Positions 1 through 9,373 are shown, counted from the stretch's first letter. The stretch is DNA of 64,000 bases from Paenibacillus dauci (GCF_000971985.1 NZ_LAQQ01000001.1:682001-746000), one strand, 5' to 3'. The notes: a model not told the origin generated them from the letters alone. Numbers and translations are program-made.

Positions 1-1234
1 GATCCTGGAATGGCGCAGAAGCATGAGCAGCCTGCTTGAGCGGTACTTCAATCTGTGGATTTTTCGAGCTGAATGCTTTGAACTCCGGATCTTCCAGTGC
101 GGATTGACGCACCGCGATATAACCGGTATTCATCGACCATTGTGCCGTATTGGATGCTTTGGAAAAGTAGCTCAGCCATTTGAATGCTGCCTGCTGCTGC
201 TCGGGACTCGCTTTGGCGGGAATACCTGCCATGATCGCATTGGCGACCGGTTTGCCTTCACCTTTGCCTTCCCAGCCTGGCTGCTCCATTGCACTGACAA
301 TCTTGAAGTCCAGGTCGCCCTGATCTCCGCTTGAACCGGTATAGCCTGCTGCTTTGTTTTTCATTACATCATCTATCGTTTTGTACCAGTATTCCCAGCC
401 TTGTCCGCCAGAATGAATGCCCATAATCTGATCTTCATGAATCCATTTGCGGAACATCTCCCATGTCTCAACCCACTCCGGTGAATCGATCGTGACCGTT
501 TTGCCATCCGGACTCAGAATACTGCCACCTTTGCCAAGTACGGCATCGATCATATTGTCACTGCCCCACATCGGCTCCCAGCCATAGAACGTTGTTTTGC
601 CATTTTCTTTTTTGGTCATTTTGGCAGCTGCCGCCGCCAGTGCTTCCCAGGTCGTAAGGCTCGCTGGGTCAATGCCACTAGCTTTGAGTGTATCCTTGCG
701 ATAATACATGACCTGGGTGGTGCCATACATCGGCAGGAAATACTGCTTGCCGTCTACCTGTCCCTGGGTCAGAAACGTCTGTACAAAGTCTTCTTTTTTG
801 AAATTAGGGTCGGCTGCAATAAAGGAATCCATCGGTGCATAGTAGCCTTTTTTCGCCCAATCCACATTGGAGCTTAGCACCGCAGCTGGTACCTGACCGG
901 AAGCGATAGCTGCCTGCAATTTTTGACCAGTTTCATCATAATCCGCCTGCACGATACCTTTGACGATAACTTCTTTTTGGGAGGCATTGAAGGCATCAAT
1001 GGTTTTCTTCATATTGTCGCCAAGTTTGCCGCCCAATCCGTACCAGAATTCGATTTCAACAGGTCCACTGGATGGGGCTGCTGTACCTGCTGCGCTAGTA
1101 GCGCTGTTACTGGGTGAACCGCAGGCCGTGATCATCAGGAAGCTGGCAATGATCATAAGCGGTAGTGCTAATTTCCATTTCAACAGGGAACGACGTTTGC
1201 CCATTCCTTTTCTGAATAAACGTAATAATTTCAT
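1..1234 (-). CDS. Sugar ABC transporter substrate-binding lipoprotein (3' end cut by window)
   Basis: Extracellular carbohydrate-binding lipoprotein that feeds the two permeases encoded just upstream. Translation from ATG 1234 gives a basic N-terminus, a hydrophobic stretch and a lipobox ending ITAC at about residue 39, followed by a Ser/Ala/Gly-rich linker and a family 1 solute-binding fold (IEFWYGLGG, WEALAAAAAKMT, an aromatic-rich centre). The start is set by a GAGG motif a little upstream on the minus strand. The reading frame stays open to base 1, so about 411 residues are seen and the C-terminus is missing. The sugar bound cannot be told from sequence. No ATPase gene is nearby, so a shared MsmX-type ATPase is likely (inference). 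Confidence 0.9.
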   Translation of the reverse strand, partial: MKLLRLFRKGMGKRRSLLKWKLALPLMIIASFLMITACGSPSNSATSAAGTAAPSSGPVEIEFWYGLGGKLGDNMKKTIDAFNASQKEVIVKGIVQADYDETGQKLQAAIASGQVPAAVLSSNVDWAKKGYYAPMDSFIAADPNFKKEDFVQTFLTQGQVDGKQYFLPMYGTTQVMYYRKDTLKASGIDPASLTTWEALAAAAAKMTKKENGKTTFYGWEPMWGSDNMIDAVLGKGGSILSPDGKTVTIDSPEWVETWEMFRKWIHEDQIMGIHSGGQGWEYWYKTIDDVMKNKAAGYTGSSGDQGDLDFKIVSAMEQPGWEGKGEGKPVANAIMAGIPAKASPEQQQAAFKWLSYFSKASNTAQWSMNTGYIAVRQSALEDPEFKAFSSKNPQIEVPLKQAAHASAPFQD

Positions 1235-1337
1235 GAATAGCAGCCTCTTCTCATGGATAAGATGGTGGCCTGTTCAAGGACCACATAAGTCTGTATGATA
1301 ATGCATGATCTAAATCTGTACCTTTTGCAGCTTTTGG

Positions 1338-2279
1338 CTAGTTCTTGTTGACTCCTGCCGACATATTTACACTCTGCATAATCGTTTTCTGGGTGAACAA
1401 GAACAGGATCAGCAGCGGTGCGATTGTGAACGCGCTGGCAGCCATAATTTGCGGCCATTTCAGACCATAGGCGCCTCCCTCTACAAAGAAACTTCGTAGA
1501 CCTGCCGATACCAGCTGCAGATCAGGACTCTTGGTAATCAGCATGGGCCAGAAATAGTTATTGTACTGCTCGATAAAAGTAATCAGTACCATCACTGCAA
1601 AAGTTGAACGTGCCAGAGGTGTGATAATCGTCCACAAAATCCGAAAATGAGAAGCTCCATCCAGCTGTCCGGCTTCGACCAGTTCATGTGAAATCTGCAT
1701 AAATGCCTGCCGGATCAGAAAGATCGAAAATACGCTGACACAGTTCGAGAGAATCAGCCCGGTATAACTGTCCAGTAGCTGCAGCTTGCTCAGTACCAGA
1801 TAGCTGGGCAGATAGACTGCTGTACTCGGAATCATATAACCAAGCAGCACGACACCGGTGAATAGACCTTTGAGCCGAAATCGCATATGGGTCAGTGCAT
1901 ACGCCATCATGCTCGAATTAATAATCTGCAGCAGGGAGATGGCTGCACCTACACCGATACTGTTCAGAATATAACGGGCGAATGGAGCAGCATGCCATGC
2001 ATCCACATAATTACTCCATAGAAAAGTCTCCGGCCAAAAAGTCGGCGGAAAACGGAAAATCTCATCATTGGTCTTGAATCCGCTCATAATCATCCAGTAG
2101 AAAGGAAAAGCCATCATTAGACTGATTATTGTCAGCATTATATATCGCAGTAAGGTCCCTACATTCCAGCGGTATCGGGGCACCGCACTACCTCTGCTGC
2201 CTGCAGTCTGTAATCCTGATCGGCGGCGCCCTGAATGAGCCGGTGGATAGGATGCGGTGTCTTTGTCTGCTCCTGTCAT
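1338..2279 (-). CDS. Sugar ABC transporter permease, MalG type
   Basis: Inner-membrane permease of a carbohydrate importer. About six hydrophobic helices are visible, starting at TLLRYIMLTIISLMMAFPF, and the EAA loop reads EAGQLDGASHFRILWTIITP in the second half, as in MalG/AraQ proteins. It lies directly after the MalF-type gene in the same operon. The start is uncertain. ATG 2279 lies just past the stop of the previous gene but has a poor ribosome site; ATG 2324 would overlap that gene by 43 bases; GTG 2183 has AGAGG at good spacing and would give the usual short permease N-terminus (PRYRWNVGTLL). Confidence 0.9.
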   Translation of the reverse strand: MTGADKDTASYPPAHSGRRRSGLQTAGSRGSAVPRYRWNVGTLLRYIMLTIISLMMAFPFYWMIMSGFKTNDEIFRFPPTFWPETFLWSNYVDAWHAAPFARYILNSIGVGAAISLLQIINSSMMAYALTHMRFRLKGLFTGVVLLGYMIPSTAVYLPSYLVLSKLQLLDSYTGLILSNCVSVFSIFLIRQAFMQISHELVEAGQLDGASHFRILWTIITPLARSTFAVMVLITFIEQYNNYFWPMLITKSPDLQLVSAGLRSFFVEGGAYGLKWPQIMAASAFTIAPLLILFLFTQKTIMQSVNMSAGVNKN

Positions 2280-2281
2280 AT

Positions 2282-3160
2282 TCACTGATAATGCACCATC
2301 TTTCGTCCGATCAGGAAGGAACATCCTGATAACAAGACACAGATTAGAATAATAACGACTGCCACAGAAGAAGCCTCCCCTACATTAAATGCCTCAAAAG
2401 CAGATTGATAATACAGATACAGTAGTGTACGCGTCGATCCTGCCGGACCACCCTGGGTCATAACGTTAATCTGATCGTAGGCCTGCAGGGACTGGATGGT
2501 CAGGATTACCGCCAGGAAAAAGGTAGTCGGTGAAATCAGCGGCAGCGTAATATGACGGAATCGGCTCCATGCACTGGCTCCATCCATAGAAGCAGCCTCC
2601 AGCAGATCCGATGGAAGATTACGCAGCGCTACCAGATAGAAAATCATCGCCCAGCCTACTGATTTCCATAAGGTTACGATTAGCACAGCAACCAATGCCC
2701 AATTTGAATCCTGCAGCCAGCCGATACCGGCAATGCCGAACCAGCTCAGTACATGGTTCGCATACCCAACATCCGGCTGGAAAATCCATGACCAGACGAT
2801 GGATACAGCTACTGTCGGCGTTACCCATGGCGAGAAAATAAAAGCCCGGTATAGACCCGAAGTACGAAGCTTGCTGTTCATCAGCAGTGCCAGCAGCAGT
2901 CCACCTACCATAATCGGGATAACACTTCCCAGTCCGAATAACGCAGTTACTTTCAGCGCCTGATAGAATTCAGGATTCCCCAGCAGATATCGATAATTCT
3001 CCAGTCCGACAAACAGCTTGTCCGGACTCATAAAATCCCAATCCGTGAAGCTCAGATAAAATATGTATCCAAGAGGGCCCAGCCAGAATACCAGCAGCGG
3101 AATCACCGCCGGCAGCGTAAACAGCAGTGCCTCGCTCTCGCGGAATATTCTCGTCTTCAA
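2282..3160 (-). CDS. Sugar ABC transporter permease, MalF type
   Basis: First permease of the sugar importer. It has six hydrophobic segments from about residue 12 (LLFTLPAVIPLLVFWLGPLG) and the EAA loop EAASMDGASAWSRFRHITLP near residue 200, typical of UgpA/MalF-like subunits. TTG 3160 is chosen because AGGAG sits 8 bases before it and it gives a standard N-terminus, KTRIFRESEALLF. An in-frame TTG at 3181 has no ribosome site. First gene of the operon, divergent from the GbsR-like regulator gene. Confidence 0.9.
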   Translation of the reverse strand: MKTRIFRESEALLFTLPAVIPLLVFWLGPLGYIFYLSFTDWDFMSPDKLFVGLENYRYLLGNPEFYQALKVTALFGLGSVIPIMVGGLLLALLMNSKLRTSGLYRAFIFSPWVTPTVAVSIVWSWIFQPDVGYANHVLSWFGIAGIGWLQDSNWALVAVLIVTLWKSVGWAMIFYLVALRNLPSDLLEAASMDGASAWSRFRHITLPLISPTTFFLAVILTIQSLQAYDQINVMTQGGPAGSTRTLLYLYYQSAFEAFNVGEASSVAVVIILICVLLSGCSFLIGRKMVHYQ

Positions 3161-3233
3161 TGCATCCACTCCTACGTTCAAATTTTCTTTAATAATTCTC
3201 TTAATCTGTCTTTTTTCATGTTATTATGTGTTC

Positions 3234-3253
3234 TGTACAAAAAATATTGTACA
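3234..3253. promoter_or_regulatory. Perfect palindrome TGTACAA-N6-TTGTACA, candidate operator
   Basis: Seven-base arms around an AT spacer lie in the divergent region between the sugar ABC operon (minus) and the GbsR-like regulator (plus). The position fits an operator for the neighbouring regulator. The link is inference. Confidence 0.45.
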
Positions 3254-3355
3254 ATCAATTACAATAATATGAGTTATCTCCATGTAAAAACATTGACGAT
3301 TCATGTAAATTTTTCTGCTTCGCTGAAAATAATCCATAGATAATGAGGGAATGCA

Positions 3356-3919
3356 ATGGAAAAGGAAATTAATAAGACTCCTGATCAAGATACTCGTTCC
3401 AGACAGCAGGAACTGCGTGCCGACATGATTGAAGCGATCGCCCAGACGATGGATCTATATGGTGTGAATCATTCATTTGGTCAGCTATATGGCGTAATGT
3501 ACTTTGAAGATCGCCCCATGACACTGGAAGAAATGAAGAATGATATGAATATGAGCAAAAGTAATATGAGCTATGCCGTCCGTTCCCTGATGGACTCTCG
3601 TATGATCAACAAGCTGGACGAGAAGCGCGATCGCAAAGATCAGTATCAGGCGGAGACCGATTATTTTCGCACATTTCAGAACTTTTTCGGTACTCGCCTG
3701 CAGCGGGAGATTGACGTCATGACAGCTTCGATGAACGAGGTGATTCCCGAGCTGTCCGAGATTATCCTTTCCCGGCATACGACAACCGAGGAGCGAGACA
3801 GCTGCCTGCGCGATCTGCATAAGCTCCAGCATGCACAGCAGTATTATGAATGGCTGCAGCATTTTGTAAATGAACTGCAGGCAGGCACCTATTTTCCTGC
3901 TTCAGGGCAAGATGAGTAA
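3356..3919 (+). CDS. GbsR/MarR-family transcriptional regulator
   Basis: Cytoplasmic winged-helix regulator of 187 residues. The block IAQTMDLYGVNHSFGQLYG, then MTLEEMKNDMNMSKSNMSY and AVRSLMDSRMI, is characteristic of GbsR, the choline-sensing repressor of glycine betaine synthesis in Bacillus subtilis, and of OpcR/OpuAR relatives that control osmoprotectant uptake. Start ATG 3356 follows GAGGG. It faces a sugar-type ABC operon across a palindrome and is followed 92 bases on by an aldo/keto reductase. The effector is unknown. A role in controlling the divergent importer is inferred from position only. Confidence 0.85.
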   Translation: MEKEINKTPDQDTRSRQQELRADMIEAIAQTMDLYGVNHSFGQLYGVMYFEDRPMTLEEMKNDMNMSKSNMSYAVRSLMDSRMINKLDEKRDRKDQYQAETDYFRTFQNFFGTRLQREIDVMTASMNEVIPELSEIILSRHTTTEERDSCLRDLHKLQHAQQYYEWLQHFVNELQAGTYFPASGQDE

Positions 3920-4011
3920 TCCAGCAGATTGACGAATCTTGTTTTTTGTTCAATGATGGATAAGACGGCAATATGATTGCCTCTATTCTGTCTTACATAA
4001 GGAGTGTTCCC

Positions 4012-4986
4012 ATGAAATACCGTAATCTTGGCAATACCGGTCTCAAAGTAAGTGAAATCGCGCTGGGCAGCTGGCTTACCTATGGTACTGCCGCCGAGCA
4101 GCAGGCCGCTGATCAGTGTATTCGTACAGCATTTGAATACGGTATTAACTTTTTCGATACAGCAAACGCTTACAACCGTGGTGAGGGTGAAAAAGCCATT
4201 GGCGCAGCCCTTGCTTCCTATGAGCGTTCCAGTTATGTATTGAGCACCAAAGTCTTTTTCCCGATGGGTGAGGGTCCCAATGATCGAGGGTTGTCACGCA
4301 AACATATTATGGAGCAGTGCGAAGCCAGTCTGAAGCGTCTGGGTACTGACTATATTGATATTTATTTCTGCCATCGGTTCGATCAGGAGACTCCGGTTGA
4401 AGAAACGCTGCGTGCACTGGATGATCTGACAGCACAGGGCAAGATCCTGTATGCCGGTGTCAGCGAATGGAGTGCCGCCCAAATCGCCGGTGCTGCTGCA
4501 ATCAGCGAACGCCTTCGTCTGCGCCCACTGGCTTCCAATCAGCCGATCTATAATCTGTTCGAACGCTATATCGAAGAGGAAGTACTGCCGGTATCCATGC
4601 AGTATGGGCTGGGTCAGGTCGTCTTCTCTCCGCTCGCACAGGGTGTATTGACCGGTAAATACAAACCCGGTCAGGCTCCGGCAGCAGGTACACGAGCTGC
4701 CGATGATTCGGTGAATCAGGTGATTAACAGTTATCTGCGCGAAGATGTACTGGGTGTTGTAGCAGAACTGAATGAACTGGCAGGCAGCATGGATATTACA
4801 CTGTCCCAGTTGGCTCTGGCCTGGGTACTGCGTCAGCCGGGAGTCAGCTCTGCGATTATCGGAGCGACCAAGCCGCATCAGATTCAGGAGAATGTAGAAG
4901 CGGTAAATATATCTTTGAATACCGGGGTGCTGGAGCAGATCGATCAGATCATGCTGAAAATCAAGGATTTTGCGCCGATGCGCTAA
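4012..4986 (+). CDS. Aldo/keto reductase (AKR, potassium channel beta-subunit-like)
   Basis: NADPH-dependent oxidoreductase of 324 residues with a TIM barrel. The catalytic tetrad is visible as D49, Y54 (DTANAYNRG), K80 (STKVFF) and H121 (CHRFDQETPVEE), with the C-terminal cofactor loop SSAIIGATKPHQIQENVEA. The family acts on aldehydes and ketones; the true substrate is unknown. ATG 4012 is chosen over the upstream in-frame ATG 3973 because AAGGAG lies at good spacing and the protein then begins MKYRNLGNTGLKVSE as in the family. Confidence 0.92.
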   Translation: MKYRNLGNTGLKVSEIALGSWLTYGTAAEQQAADQCIRTAFEYGINFFDTANAYNRGEGEKAIGAALASYERSSYVLSTKVFFPMGEGPNDRGLSRKHIMEQCEASLKRLGTDYIDIYFCHRFDQETPVEETLRALDDLTAQGKILYAGVSEWSAAQIAGAAAISERLRLRPLASNQPIYNLFERYIEEEVLPVSMQYGLGQVVFSPLAQGVLTGKYKPGQAPAAGTRAADDSVNQVINSYLREDVLGVVAELNELAGSMDITLSQLALAWVLRQPGVSSAIIGATKPHQIQENVEAVNISLNTGVLEQIDQIMLKIKDFAPMR

Positions 4987-5127
4987 TCTATGCCTGCATA
5001 ATGTTCATAATTCTGGATATTCCGCAGTATAAATAAGTCGGCAGAACATCATTGGAACTACGCGTATACAGCGTAATCAGCAGATATCGAATCTGTTCAG
5101 GCAGCCCGCTGAAGGAGGAGATTCGTT

Positions 5128-5679
5128 ATGGAAATACGATTTAAAGATACAATTATTGAAGCGGTTCAGGGTGATATCACCCGTGAAACGACCGATGCTA
5201 TTGTCAATGCAGCCAACTCCAGTCTACTCGGAGGTGGCGGTGTAGATGGAGCGATCCATCGGGCAGGCGGACCGGAAATTCTGGAAGAGTGTCAGAAGAT
5301 TCGCGCCCGTCAGGGTGGATGTGCAACCGGAGAAGCCGTCATTACAACCGCAGGCAGATTGCCGGCACGTTATGTGATTCATACGGTTGGTCCGGTGTGG
5401 AATGGTGGCAGCAATGGCGAAGACAATTTATTGCATAACTGCTACCTCAATTCACTGGCACTGGCTAATGAACATGAAGCGACCAGTATTTCTTTTCCGA
5501 ATATTAGTACGGGAATCTACGGCTATCCCAAATCCCAGGCTGCCGATGTAGCAATTCAGGCGGTCAAGGAATATGTACATCTGAGTGCTGAAGGACATAT
5601 GCAGCGTATCCGGTTCGTCTGCTATGACGCAGAGAATCTGGCACTGTATGAGCAGAAACTGCAGCAGGCTTTTCAGTAA
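5128..5679 (+). CDS. Macrodomain protein, O-acetyl-ADP-ribose deacetylase-like
   Basis: Single macrodomain of 183 residues. The ADP-ribose-binding motifs are intact: [19 protein letters not shown] near residue 27 and the phosphate loop [12 protein letters not shown] near residue 116. The family (YmdB, TTHA0132, MacroD type) hydrolyses O-acetyl-ADP-ribose, the product of sirtuin deacetylases, or removes ADP-ribose from acidic residues. Strong AAGGAGGAG before ATG. The stop codon lies only six bases before an IS terminal repeat, so this gene marks the left edge of the AT-rich island and is probably part of the core chromosome. Confidence 0.93.
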   Translation: MEIRFKDTIIEAVQGDITRETTDAIVNAANSSLLGGGGVDGAIHRAGGPEILEECQKIRARQGGCATGEAVITTAGRLPARYVIHTVGPVWNGGSNGEDNLLHNCYLNSLALANEHEATSISFPNISTGIYGYPKSQAADVAIQAVKEYVHLSAEGHMQRIRFVCYDAENLALYEQKLQQAFQ

Positions 5680-5685
5680 CGACTA

Positions 5686-5870
5686 GGACGTGTCTGAAAA
5701 GTCTATTCTAATCGAATTACTTTAATAAAATCATAATGGAAGCTAAAAACAAAGCTCAAGAAATTTCAGGAAAGCTTATCATAACTTGTGGCGATCCCAC
5801 GAAATTGTTTGAGCTTATTAAAAAACACTTGACCACATAACGTTCTTTATAATGGAAAAAATCACAGGTC
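5686..5870 (-). mobile_element. Decayed 3' end of an IS5-family (IS427-like) insertion sequence
   Basis: Read on the minus strand, this segment gives the C-terminus of an IS5-type transposase in broken frames: YKERYVVKCF, then after a one-base loss FNKLKQFRGIATSYDKLS, then an in-frame TGA, then in a third frame LASIMILLK and a stop. The plus-strand end GGACGTGTCTGAAAAGTC resembles the terminal repeat of this IS group and is preceded by CTA. The 5' part of the transposase and the other terminal repeat are not present in the window, so it is a dead relic. Confidence 0.75.
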
Positions 5871-5895
5871 CATAGATCTCTTGTATTGGATTTGA

Positions 5896-6519
5896 GCGGA
5901 TGCAGAGGGTGAATTTGAAAATTGTGATACCCCTCTTTCTATTGCGGTATTTAAGGGACGTGTAGAGGTCGTAGAAATGCTACTGCGACATCAAGTGGAT
6001 TTGTATTACCCGAAAAATTTGCTACTAAAAGCTATGCGAGGATTGAACCATGAAATAACAGAACTACTTATGTTATCTGAACATTTCGAAAAAGCACCTA
6101 ACGTGCCTGGTTCAGAAATAACCGATGACCATGATATCCATTCGGAATACATTCGCATGCTACTCAGTTTGTTTAAAAGCAAAAAGACAACAGATCCTGA
6201 ACATCGCCTTAAAAAATTAATCCAAAGACTTATTGATTGTGGATTTGATATTAATCGACCTCTTGGTGCGGTGAACAAGGGAACGATTATCTACCATTTT
6301 TTAAAGACGCCTTATACATCCATTGTTGAATCCCTTATTGAGCAAGGTGCTCATTTTGACGAAATATCGGATACGATTTGTGAGATCGCTAAACACCCTC
6401 AATCGGCAATTTTGTACACCCCTCAAATGATAAGCATGTTGAATAAATACAAAGACAGGATGTCGGAAGAAGCGAAAAAGTATTATAACCACATTCGCCT
6501 TTCGTTCTTATTGAAATAA
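5896..6519 (+). pseudogene. Ankyrin-repeat protein gene, 5' end lost
   Basis: The open frame starts after a stop at 5893-5895 and begins in the middle of an ankyrin repeat (ADAEGEFENCDTPLSIAVFK, then GRVEVVEMLLRHQVDL). A second repeat-like part (LIDCGFDINRPLGAVNKGTI, then VESLIEQGAHFDE) follows near the C-terminus. The first ATG, at 5977, falls inside a repeat and has no ribosome site, so it is not a true start. Just upstream, LVLDL in another frame would join GADAEG if two bases were restored, which suggests a small deletion. The gene is closed by a perfect terminator. Function unknown; ankyrin repeats bind proteins. Confidence 0.65.
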
Positions 6520-6546
6520 AAAAAGACCCTATAGGGTCTTTTTTTA
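6519..6546 (+). terminator. Rho-independent terminator after the ankyrin remnant
   Basis: AAGACCCTATAGGGTCTT forms a perfect hairpin followed by a T run on the plus strand. Confidence 0.85.
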
Positions 6547-6547
6547 T

Positions 6548-6679
6548 TTATTCTGGATTTACTGTATGAGTGGATGTTAATTCGTGATAGCGAGCTGCAG
6601 GATCTGAAGCCGTCCTAAGGAGCATAATTTCGCCGTTTTTTACAGCTTTGTTAACGGCTGCAATAATGAACTGGATATT
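6548..6679 (-). pseudogene. Unrecognised protein C-terminal fragment
   Basis: On the minus strand a 43-residue open stretch ends NPE-stop at 6548. It reads like true coding sequence (NIQFIIAAVNKAVKNGEIML, then LRTASDPAARYHELTSTHT). It begins right after a TAG and has no start codon. A second open stretch (VSHLINLVLAYLNATHRKAL) lies further up at about 6710-6825 in another frame. I do not recognise either; together they may be one decayed gene. Confidence 0.35.
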
Positions 6680-6827
6680 CTAATGCATATTTTGAATGAT
6701 GGGTTGGTATGTTAACCAAAGTTATTCCTTCTCTCTAATGATGTTGATAATGCTTTTCTATGCGTAGCATTTAAATAAGCTAGAACTAAATTAATTAGAT
6801 GTGAGACTTGATATTGACTTTTATTGG

Positions 6828-9329
6828 TTATGAACTGATTTTTTCGAAATGAGCTTTGGCAGAATCTGATAAAAAAGAAATATAATCATTGATAAAGCTG
6901 ACAGCATCAGAAGGAAAATCAGTTTGTTTTTCTATAACTTTTGAAAGATTATAACAGATAAGATGATCGTAATCGTTGATCACTGTAAAATTAAATATAT
7001 CAGTATTATATACCCATTCAAAACCGACCAATTTAATATTTAAAATTTCAATTAAATGTTTTTCAATAACCACTGCGATTTTTTTTCGAATATCTGCATT
7101 TTGATTGCGGTATATATTCTCTACTAACGCAACAATAAATTGTTCCTCGTGCATCCATTCAAAGTTAAAGACGAAATGAATTATATCCATTACTATTTCG
7201 CTAGAAAAATTAAAATCGCGCGCGAGGTAAAAAGCCGAGAATGCTTCTTTAATGAACTGTCTATATTTGAAAGAACTACGTTCATCGACTATATTACACC
7301 CTCTTATAAAATCGCATAGATTAGATAAATATTTCGTAATAGCAGGATCATCTTTAATGATTAAATCCTGAAGAACAAGTTCGTTCTCACAAAAGAATAA
7401 GCCCTCAGTAGGTACAAATCTGGAAAGGCATATAAATTGAAAACCACCTACACTAAATTCGTTCCCTCCAAGTGCCTTATTAGCTTTTAGCAAAGTGACT
7501 AAGATATCCGAAAAAACATTGTTTATAAATCTAATGCGAGCAACATAGATTCCATTTTCATAAAGGAAGTGAATCCAATTTATTAATTTGGAATATAGCT
7601 GGAAGTACGTTTCATGTATGTCATAAATACTTCTATGAAAATCTATTTTTCGGCTCAATAATCTTTCATCTTTAATTAAGTGAGTAAATACAGAGTTATT
7701 AAAATCATTACCTACTAAATTAGCTAGCATAGGAAACTTTTGTTGAAAATCATACGGCATAGAAGTGAAAAGATTAATTTCATCCATTCCTTCCATCTCT
7801 CTTTGATTTATTGCTTCGATATTATTTTTCACGTTGGAGTTCTGATACTCATTTGCGTGACAAATTATTGAATAGACTTCTCTTCGATTCAAATAACTAA
7901 CGAATACTATCCACAAATGTTCAATTGAAAAATTCTTTGATATTAGTGATGTATAAATATCATAGGATTCATCTAATTGACCTAAACAATACAAAAAATT
8001 TGCCTTAAAAAATTGATCTTCCTCTTTTTCTGAGTGGTTGCTGGTAAGTTTGCATATAGCTTGATAATCATGATTGAAAGCAATACTTTTTATGTCAATC
8101 GGGTTCTCAATTCTTTTAATTGGATTAATAATTCGTGAAGACATCATAGAAAATCGTTTAATAACGTTTATTCCTTGTGAATTAAAAAAGCTAATAATTT
8201 CTTCAACTTTGCTGTGCAAAGAATGATTTTCAGCTTTATATTCTCCTCGCTCATAATGCAAACTAAAAAGCTCTAAATAGTTACTATTCAGAGCTGGATT
8301 TAGAGGGTAGAACGCTCTGAAATCGTAATCATTGTCGAATAAGTCATTTAAATCGTCTAGCAATAATGCTTTTAAATTTTGAGTAGGCGCAATTTTGTTA
8401 TATATATATGATGCGCATTCGTCCGGCGTAGATAGATAGTGCGATTCTTTCTCATTCAATAAAAAATTGAGTGCAGATTCGTATCTTTCTTCGTATTCAT
8501 TTTCTTCGCTACTTACAAGAAGACAAGAGTCTATAATCTTAATTCCGCGCCCCTCATAATAAGCGCGGTCTGAATTGGAAGATGGAGTGTGCCCTGCATT
8601 GATAAAAATAGGTTGGATGTAATTATCTTGCTGAATAGTTTGAACCCAATTGAAAAGCAAATTAATATTATAATCGTTTAGACCATAACCAACGAATACG
8701 ACTGTATGTGTAGCAAGTATGGTGCGGGTCATATTTCTAATCAACGGAAAATTGCGTTCATAATTCAAGTAATCTGATTCTTTTAAGACGATTTGATCCC
8801 CACTGAATTCAAATCCATCTTTCGTTTGTTTGAATCCTCCGTGGATTTTAATTACGCTTTTTGGTGATATCGAATGCGCAATATCCTTATCGCAACTAAT
8901 GACACTGATATAAGGGAACTTTTTTCTCCAGGCTTCTTCTAATAGGTGGTCGTAGTTAGTGGTTAGTACATAATGGGGGTTAAAAGAAGCAATCATATTA
9001 TGAATATCATTACTCTTTATTGTTTTGTCATCAAAAACTTCTTTAATGATCTTGTTATAGTCATCTTTATCTATAGCTGCATACTTTTCTGGAATTCGTA
9101 AGAGTTCTTCCGTACTATAACGAGGTATGGTCTGTGAAGGATCTACTGTCTTGCCGTCTCTTTTTTGAATCTTGGAATCGAACTTGTAAACAAGTTCGTT
9201 CCAAGAAGGATATTTAGAAATTTTGGATACTCCAGCGCCCACAAAAAAGGCTAGCCGATCTTGCTTTGCTGCGTCCTGTACTCGTGAAGCCAATGACACA
9301 ATGCTTTTTTTATATTTTTGCTCTGTCAT
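6828..9329 (-). CDS. SIR2-family protein, DSR2-like, short paralogue
   Basis: Probable anti-phage NAD-degrading protein of 833 residues. The N-terminal SIR2 domain (about 1-290) has the nucleotide loop FFVGAGVSK at 28-36, the catalytic TTNYD with N125, IKIHGGF with H163 and VFVGYGLNDY at 211-220. The rest is helical, with the block MEGMDEINLFTSMPYDFQQK shared with DSR2 of Bacillus subtilis as I recall it. It starts 44 bases after the larger paralogue and is probably co-transcribed; GAGG precedes ATG 9329. Compared with that paralogue it stops about 143 residues early and lacks the linker insert near residues 60-85. AT content is much higher than in flanking genes, a sign of transfer. Known DSR2 senses phage tail tube protein and depletes NAD; activity here is inferred. 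Confidence 0.85.
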   Translation of the reverse strand: MTEQKYKKSIVSLASRVQDAAKQDRLAFFVGAGVSKISKYPSWNELVYKFDSKIQKRDGKTVDPSQTIPRYSTEELLRIPEKYAAIDKDDYNKIIKEVFDDKTIKSNDIHNMIASFNPHYVLTTNYDHLLEEAWRKKFPYISVISCDKDIAHSISPKSVIKIHGGFKQTKDGFEFSGDQIVLKESDYLNYERNFPLIRNMTRTILATHTVVFVGYGLNDYNINLLFNWVQTIQQDNYIQPIFINAGHTPSSNSDRAYYEGRGIKIIDSCLLVSSEENEYEERYESALNFLLNEKESHYLSTPDECASYIYNKIAPTQNLKALLLDDLNDLFDNDYDFRAFYPLNPALNSNYLELFSLHYERGEYKAENHSLHSKVEEIISFFNSQGINVIKRFSMMSSRIINPIKRIENPIDIKSIAFNHDYQAICKLTSNHSEKEEDQFFKANFLYCLGQLDESYDIYTSLISKNFSIEHLWIVFVSYLNRREVYSIICHANEYQNSNVKNNIEAINQREMEGMDEINLFTSMPYDFQQKFPMLANLVGNDFNNSVFTHLIKDERLLSRKIDFHRSIYDIHETYFQLYSKLINWIHFLYENGIYVARIRFINNVFSDILVTLLKANKALGGNEFSVGGFQFICLSRFVPTEGLFFCENELVLQDLIIKDDPAITKYLSNLCDFIRGCNIVDERSSFKYRQFIKEAFSAFYLARDFNFSSEIVMDIIHFVFNFEWMHEEQFIVALVENIYRNQNADIRKKIAVVIEKHLIEILNIKLVGFEWVYNTDIFNFTVINDYDHLICYNLSKVIEKQTDFPSDAVSFINDYISFLSDSAKAHFEKISS

Positions 9330-9373
9330 AGAAGAATCCTCATTTCTAATAATTATGTTATACGGTCTAGAAA

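Noticed and set aside
5977-6519. A 180-residue intact gene starting at ATG 5977
   Set aside because: The frame is open upstream and carries ankyrin sequence before this ATG, so the start is internal and the gene is headless.
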